Notes under the pieces: model-generated | The model's input: the letters and a program-made list of their open reading frames with translations, nothing else | Database searches by the model: none | Told to the model about the DNA's origin: nothing | Shown here: piece by piece, positions 7,164 through 10,295 of the stretch | How positions within the stretch are numbered: position 1 is the stretch's first letter | Layout: each line of letters starts with the position of its first letter | Translations under genes and position numbers: made by a program | Source: Chloroflexota bacterium | Lineage (GTDB): Bacteria; Chloroflexota; Dormibacteria; CF-121 | Assembly (NCBI GenBank): GCA_005882525.1 | Contig: VBGO01000049.1 | Coordinates: 1-10,295 of the forward strand | DNA length: 10,295 bases | Direction: 5' to 3'

Positions 7164-7212
7164 ATTTACGGACCTCACTATCCCATAACTCAGGAAAAAT
7201 CGCAAGTCGGAA
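7164..7212 (-). promoter_or_regulatory. Probable promoter/operator region of the MarR-MFS-ABC operon
   Basis: This stretch is clearly richer in A and T than the surrounding coding sequence. TTGCGA (7205-7200) and GATAGT (7182-7177) are spaced by 17 bases, each matching four of six consensus bases. A second pairing, TTCCGA (7212-7207) with TTATGG (7188-7183), has an 18-base spacer. Either would start transcription near the GAGG ribosome site at 7176-7173, so the leader would be extremely short. An imperfect inverted repeat at 7173-7194 (CCTCACTAT, three bases, ATAACTCAGG) overlaps the -10 candidates and could be the MarR operator. The exact elements are not certain. Confidence 0.45.
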
Positions 7213-7230
7213 TTCGTGGAGAGGCGGTAA

Positions 7231-7255
7231 CGCCGCCGCGTGTGACACGGCGGCG
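7231..7255 (-). terminator. GC-rich hairpin between the two efflux units
   Basis: CGCCGCCG (7231-7238) and CGGCGGCG (7248-7255) form a perfect 8-base-pair stem around a 9-base loop. It begins 15 bases after the stop of the second MFS gene in its reading direction. Only TT follows on the minus strand, so it lacks the T-run of a classical intrinsic terminator. It may still slow or partly end transcription between the PadR unit and the MarR unit. Confidence 0.4.
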
Positions 7256-7270
7256 CCGCTCCCTCGTGCG

Positions 7271-8911
7271 TCAGGCGACCGGCGCCGCCTCCTGGTACGC
7301 CTGTGCCATGGGCTGCGGCTCGGCCTTTGAGGCACGAGCCCTAACCCCGAGGACGCCAAGCGCCGCGACGAGCACGACGGCGATCGCGAGAGCCATACTC
7401 GGACGCATCGCGTCAACGAACGCCTGGGTGAAGACGGCATGCGCCAGCCGCTCGAGCTGCTGCACGATTTGCGCCGGGACACCGGCGGGCAGTTGCAGGC
7501 TGCCACCGGTCTGGCCGCGACCCACCTCCAGGCCACGGCTCGCCGCCTGGCTGAAACCCTCCGTAAAGCGAGCCCGAAACTGGTCCGGCAGCTGCGACGC
7601 GTAGGCGACGGCATGCTCGTTCAGACCGGTCGCCAGCCGGTTCTGTAGCACCGCGCCGATGGCGGCGCTCCCGATCACCGTGCCCAGCTCCTGCACCGTG
7701 CTCAGCACGCCGGACGCGACGCCGGCCAGCCGTGGTTGCAGGTCACGAGTCGCCAGGCTGTAGACCGGCGTCCACACTCCCGCCAACCCCAGGCCTCCGA
7801 GGACCAGTCCTGGAACGAAGCTCCAACGATTGGAATCCACCTGCACCCTCCAGGCGATATACGCCATCCCGATCGCGAACAAGGTGAGCCCGGCCATCAG
7901 GATGTATTTGCCGAAGCGCGCGGCCAGGGGAGCCACCACACCCGAGAACAGCATCATGGTCAGCGGCATGGGCGCGGTTGCGATGCCGGCATCGAAGGCG
8001 CTCAGCCCCAGCACCGACTGGAAGTAGATGGTGATGGGCAAAAAGACGCCCACCATGGCGAAGCCCATGGCCATCAGGACGAGCGTCATCACCGTGTAAT
8101 TCCGATCCCTGAAGACCGCGAATGGCAGCAGCGGCTCGCGGTCCTGCCGGCGCCACTGGATGACGAAGAAGAGCGCCAGCACCAGGACGCCGGCGGCGAT
8201 GATCTCGGGGATGGTGATCCCCGACCACACGGTGCCCCAGTTATAGCGCTGTCCCTCGATCAGGCCGAAGACAACGCCAAACAGGCCCGCTGTGGCGAGC
8301 GCAACACCGGCGAGATCGAGCCGATGGCGCCGGCCCGGACGCAGATCCGGCACTAGGGCCAATGCGAGCGCCACGACGAGCAGGCCGACCGGCAGATTGA
8401 CATAGAAGATCCAGCGCCACCCGAAGTTGGTGACGATGAAACCGCCCACGATCGGACCCGCCAGCACGGCCAGGCCGGCCAGCCCACCGTAGATGGCGAA
8501 GACGCCGCCGCGCCGATCCGGCGGAAAGATCGTGGTCATGATCGGCAGCCCCTGGGGGGCCAGGATGGCCGCTCCAAGACCCTGCGCGCCGCGGGCGAGG
8601 ATCAGCTGCGTGGGGTCCTGGGCGAGACCGCTGAGCGCCGAGGCCACGGTGAAGACGACCACGCCGGCCATGAACATGGTTCGCGGACCGAAGATGTCGC
8701 CCAGGCGTCCCGACGTGATCAAGAGCACGGCATAAACCAGGCTGTAGCCGTTGAGCACCCAGAGGATCTGGTCGAGCGAGGCGTGCAGGTCGTCGACGAT
8801 GCTTGGGATCGCGACGTTGACGATGGTGAGGTCGAGCAGCGTCATGAAGAGGCCCAGGGCGAGGACCGCCAGGGCCAGCCATGGCGCGTAGGGACGGCGG
8901 TTTTCAGTCAT
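7271..8911 (-). CDS. MFS drug exporter, 14-TM DHA2 (EmrB/QacA-like), PadR-linked
   Basis: The 546-residue product is a second proton-driven 14-helix exporter. Motif D1 is LDLTIVNVAIP (26-36), motif A is GRLGDIFGPR (68-77, with Pro in place of the usual Arg before the last Arg), motif C is GPIVGGF (152-158), and GWRWIFYVNLPVGLL sits at 164-178, the same residue numbers as in the other MFS protein of this window. The rest of the two proteins is well diverged, so they are related subfamily members and not a recent duplication. A long external loop before the last helix (about 440-500) contains a GRGQTGGSLQLP stretch. AGGAG at 8925-8921 lies 9 bases before the ATG at 8911. The gene follows the alpha/beta hydrolase by 29 bases on the same strand, so it is likely co-transcribed with the hydrolase and the PadR regulator. 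Substrate unknown. Confidence 0.95.
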   Translation of the reverse strand: MTENRRPYAPWLALAVLALGLFMTLLDLTIVNVAIPSIVDDLHASLDQILWVLNGYSLVYAVLLITSGRLGDIFGPRTMFMAGVVVFTVASALSGLAQDPTQLILARGAQGLGAAILAPQGLPIMTTIFPPDRRGGVFAIYGGLAGLAVLAGPIVGGFIVTNFGWRWIFYVNLPVGLLVVALALALVPDLRPGRRHRLDLAGVALATAGLFGVVFGLIEGQRYNWGTVWSGITIPEIIAAGVLVLALFFVIQWRRQDREPLLPFAVFRDRNYTVMTLVLMAMGFAMVGVFLPITIYFQSVLGLSAFDAGIATAPMPLTMMLFSGVVAPLAARFGKYILMAGLTLFAIGMAYIAWRVQVDSNRWSFVPGLVLGGLGLAGVWTPVYSLATRDLQPRLAGVASGVLSTVQELGTVIGSAAIGAVLQNRLATGLNEHAVAYASQLPDQFRARFTEGFSQAASRGLEVGRGQTGGSLQLPAGVPAQIVQQLERLAHAVFTQAFVDAMRPSMALAIAVVLVAALGVLGVRARASKAEPQPMAQAYQEAAPVA

Positions 8912-8920
8912 GGTTCCGTA

Positions 8921-8925
8921 CTCCT
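8921..8925 (-). promoter_or_regulatory. Ribosome binding site of the PadR-linked MFS gene
   Basis: AGGAG on the minus strand is 9 bases before the ATG at 8911, in the 29-base gap after the hydrolase stop. It supports this start and independent ribosome loading on the gene. Confidence 0.65.
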
Positions 8926-8940
8926 ATCAACAGAGTTTGC

Positions 8941-9837
8941 CTAGCCAAAGAATCCGCGTAGTTGATGCGCCACCCGTTCCGGTTTGCCGCCTCGATCGGA
9001 ATTGCCCGAGGCCTCATGACCGAGTCCGGGGAACTCAACGCGCCTGACACGGGGCAGGACCCTCTCGAGGGCGTCAACCGACGCTTTCAGGTAGGCCGGG
9101 CTCTTGCTCCCGCCCAGCAACAGGATATCGGCGCGAACAGCCCTGAAGTTGTCCAACGCTCCCTCCATCTCGATCACCAACTGGAAGTCGTAGTGCAGCG
9201 TCGGAGCGAGCATCCTCATCGTGACGTCGTCGCGACTGGCCTTCTTTTCCTCGCTTGCCAGCATCATCGTCGTCATCCGCTCGAGCAACCAGCGGGGCAT
9301 GAGGTTGAGCAGCGGCGGCCCCATCTGCGCGCCTTTCATGCCCGTGATCATCGCCGCGGCGATCCTGCCCTCGGCAATCTCCCGGTCAAAGCGGGTCAAC
9401 CAGGCCCTTGTGGCGGGGCCGCTTTTCATCAGCGGCGGCTCGAAGATGGCGGCCTTGTGAATGGTGGGGAGCGTGAGCGCCGCCTGGAGCCAGATGATGG
9501 CGCCCGAGCTAACGCCGAAGACATAGTGGGCGCCCGTTTTCCTGAGGAGGGCGTCCATATCGTCAACGTCCTCCCAGACGCCGTAGCCGCTGCCATATGG
9601 TCCGCTGAGCCCACGGCCGCGGCGGTCGGGCAAGTACACGGTGTACGTATCCGCCAGCGCCTCGGCCAGCTGCATGTGGCTCTGGCTCGACTCCATCGCG
9701 CCGTGCAGGATGACCACGCCCGGGCCGCGGCCGAGTTGACGGTAGCCGATCGTGGTGCCGTCTTTCGAGATGGCGGCGCCGGTGATGCCCTCCAACGCGG
9801 CGACGGTCGGTTGAAGCTTGACGTTGGTGGCCGTCAC
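8941..9837 (-). CDS. Alpha/beta hydrolase, GTG start coupled to the PadR gene
   Basis: The 298-residue product is a cytoplasmic alpha/beta-fold hydrolase with no signal peptide. The oxyanion-loop motif HG is at 45-46, DRRGRGLS at 71-78, the nucleophile elbow G-V-S-S-G at 108-112 with Ser110, and the catalytic His is probably His274 in GLGHE. The place after the seventh strand where the acid usually sits reads LLLGGSKSP with no Asp; Glu133 in IFEPP, just after the sixth strand, is a candidate acid instead. I chose the GTG at 9837 because it overlaps the PadR stop as GTGA and leaves a normal N-terminus; the open frame runs further upstream only inside the PadR gene. It could inactivate the inducing compound or process the exporter's substrate (inference). 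The specific reaction (esterase, lactonase, other) cannot be told. Confidence 0.88.
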   Translation of the reverse strand: MTATNVKLQPTVAALEGITGAAISKDGTTIGYRQLGRGPGVVILHGAMESSQSHMQLAEALADTYTVYLPDRRGRGLSGPYGSGYGVWEDVDDMDALLRKTGAHYVFGVSSGAIIWLQAALTLPTIHKAAIFEPPLMKSGPATRAWLTRFDREIAEGRIAAAMITGMKGAQMGPPLLNLMPRWLLERMTTMMLASEEKKASRDDVTMRMLAPTLHYDFQLVIEMEGALDNFRAVRADILLLGGSKSPAYLKASVDALERVLPRVRRVEFPGLGHEASGNSDRGGKPERVAHQLRGFFG

Positions 9838-10295
9838 CGGCTCTCGCCGCCTTTGCCCGCCTCGAGAGTTTCTTGATATGCCTTCATTTGTTCCTGCGTG
9901 ATCCACAACTTCCCCTCCTGGATTTCCCGAATCATCGCTCGCACCCATCCCAACTCGGCCCGATCCATGGCGAGGCCGTACTCCCCTTCGACCACGAAAA
10001 GCCGCGGGAGGTGCAGGTCGGTCGTCAACGACTTCAGCTGCGTGTCCACGGCGGCAATCCGGGCCTCCAGGCCCACCGTCCGCATCTGGAGCAGGCGAAC
10101 AACCTCCTCCTTTGTAAGGCCACCGACGAATGCCAGCGCCGCCGCGAACTGCGGGTACTCGTGGACCGGCTCCGAAACCAGGTCCCGAAGCCAGGCCTTG
10201 ATCTCGTCCCGACCCGTGTCCGTAATCGCGTACACGGTGCGCTCCGGCCGGCGCCCCTCGCGGCTGGTTTCCTGTGACTTGATGAAGCCGCCCTT
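9834..10295 (-). CDS. PadR-family transcriptional regulator, N-terminus missing
   Basis: The frame is open to the right edge, so 153 C-terminal residues are visible and the start and most of the DNA-binding helices are outside. The visible part begins in the wing of the winged helix, with KGGFIKSQE followed by the RRPERTVYAITDTGR pattern that is highly characteristic of PadR. The C-terminal domain follows: a helical section, a probable coiled coil (TKEEVVRLLQMRTVGLEARI and onward) used for dimerisation, and a terminal helix with a W-V-x-x-M-I-R-E-I pattern. The length suits the PadR subfamily with the larger C-terminal domain (PadR-s1 / Vir type). Such proteins repress detoxification or multidrug exporter genes and respond to phenolic or drug-like ligands. 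Its TGA overlaps the GTG of the hydrolase gene, so it probably controls its own operon with the hydrolase and the MFS exporter. Confidence 0.9.
   Translation of the reverse strand, partial: KGGFIKSQETSREGRRPERTVYAITDTGRDEIKAWLRDLVSEPVHEYPQFAAALAFVGGLTKEEVVRLLQMRTVGLEARIAAVDTQLKSLTTDLHLPRLFVVEGEYGLAMDRAELGWVRAMIREIQEGKLWITQEQMKAYQETLEAGKGGESR

Noticed and set aside
5000..8911. The two MFS genes as a recent tandem duplication
   Set aside because: They share motifs at equal positions but differ across most of the sequence and have different regulators, so the divergence is old or they were assembled separately.
8962..9876. Plus-strand open frame (304 codons) opposite the hydrolase gene
   Set aside because: No recognisable domain, and the opposite strand encodes an intact alpha/beta hydrolase with catalytic motifs.
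9838..9948. Upstream extension of the hydrolase to an ATG at 9948
   Set aside because: It would lie wholly inside the PadR gene and add 37 residues with no family similarity. The GTG at 9837, overlapping the PadR stop, gives the expected N-terminus.

Overview
The window is GC-rich bacterial chromosome, by eye about two thirds G+C, with very few TTA codons. It holds nine protein genes and one tRNA gene. The organism cannot be fixed from this sequence. A soil-type, GC-rich lineage such as Chloroflexota, Dormibacterota or Actinomycetota would fit the gene content, but that is inference only.

Left part, plus strand (1-1729): the 3' end of a thiolase (acetyl-CoA acetyltransferase type), cut by the window edge, then an unrecognised protein with two predicted N-terminal membrane segments. 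The strand then switches. Everything from 1757 to the right edge lies on the minus strand.

Middle (1757-3054): a tRNA-Leu(UAA) gene with an encoded CCA end. Upstream of it in the reading direction is a secreted or membrane protein that joins a bactofilin-like beta-solenoid of 17-residue turns to a C-terminal bundle of membrane helices.

Right part (3129-10295): an efflux and regulation island of two adjoining units. The distal unit reads PadR-type regulator (cut by the right edge), alpha/beta hydrolase, 14-TM MFS exporter. The PadR stop and hydrolase start overlap as GTGA, and 29 bases separate the hydrolase from the exporter. A GC-rich hairpin and a short AT-richer stretch then separate it from the second unit: MarR-type regulator, a second 14-TM MFS exporter, a DrrA-like ABC ATPase and a DrrB-like ABC-2 permease. 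In that unit the joins are a 14-base overlap, a 3-base gap and a TGATG overlap, so it is very probably one translationally coupled operon. It would place a proton-driven exporter and an ATP-driven exporter under one MarR regulator, while the neighbouring unit pairs a third exporter and a hydrolase with a PadR regulator. The likely theme is sensing and removal, perhaps also chemical modification, of toxic small molecules or export of a self-made one. No biosynthetic genes are visible.

The only two in-frame TTA codons found in the window's coding sequence are in the MarR gene and its MFS partner, and the tRNA that reads TTA is also in the window. No CRISPR array, insertion sequence, integrase or defence system was seen.
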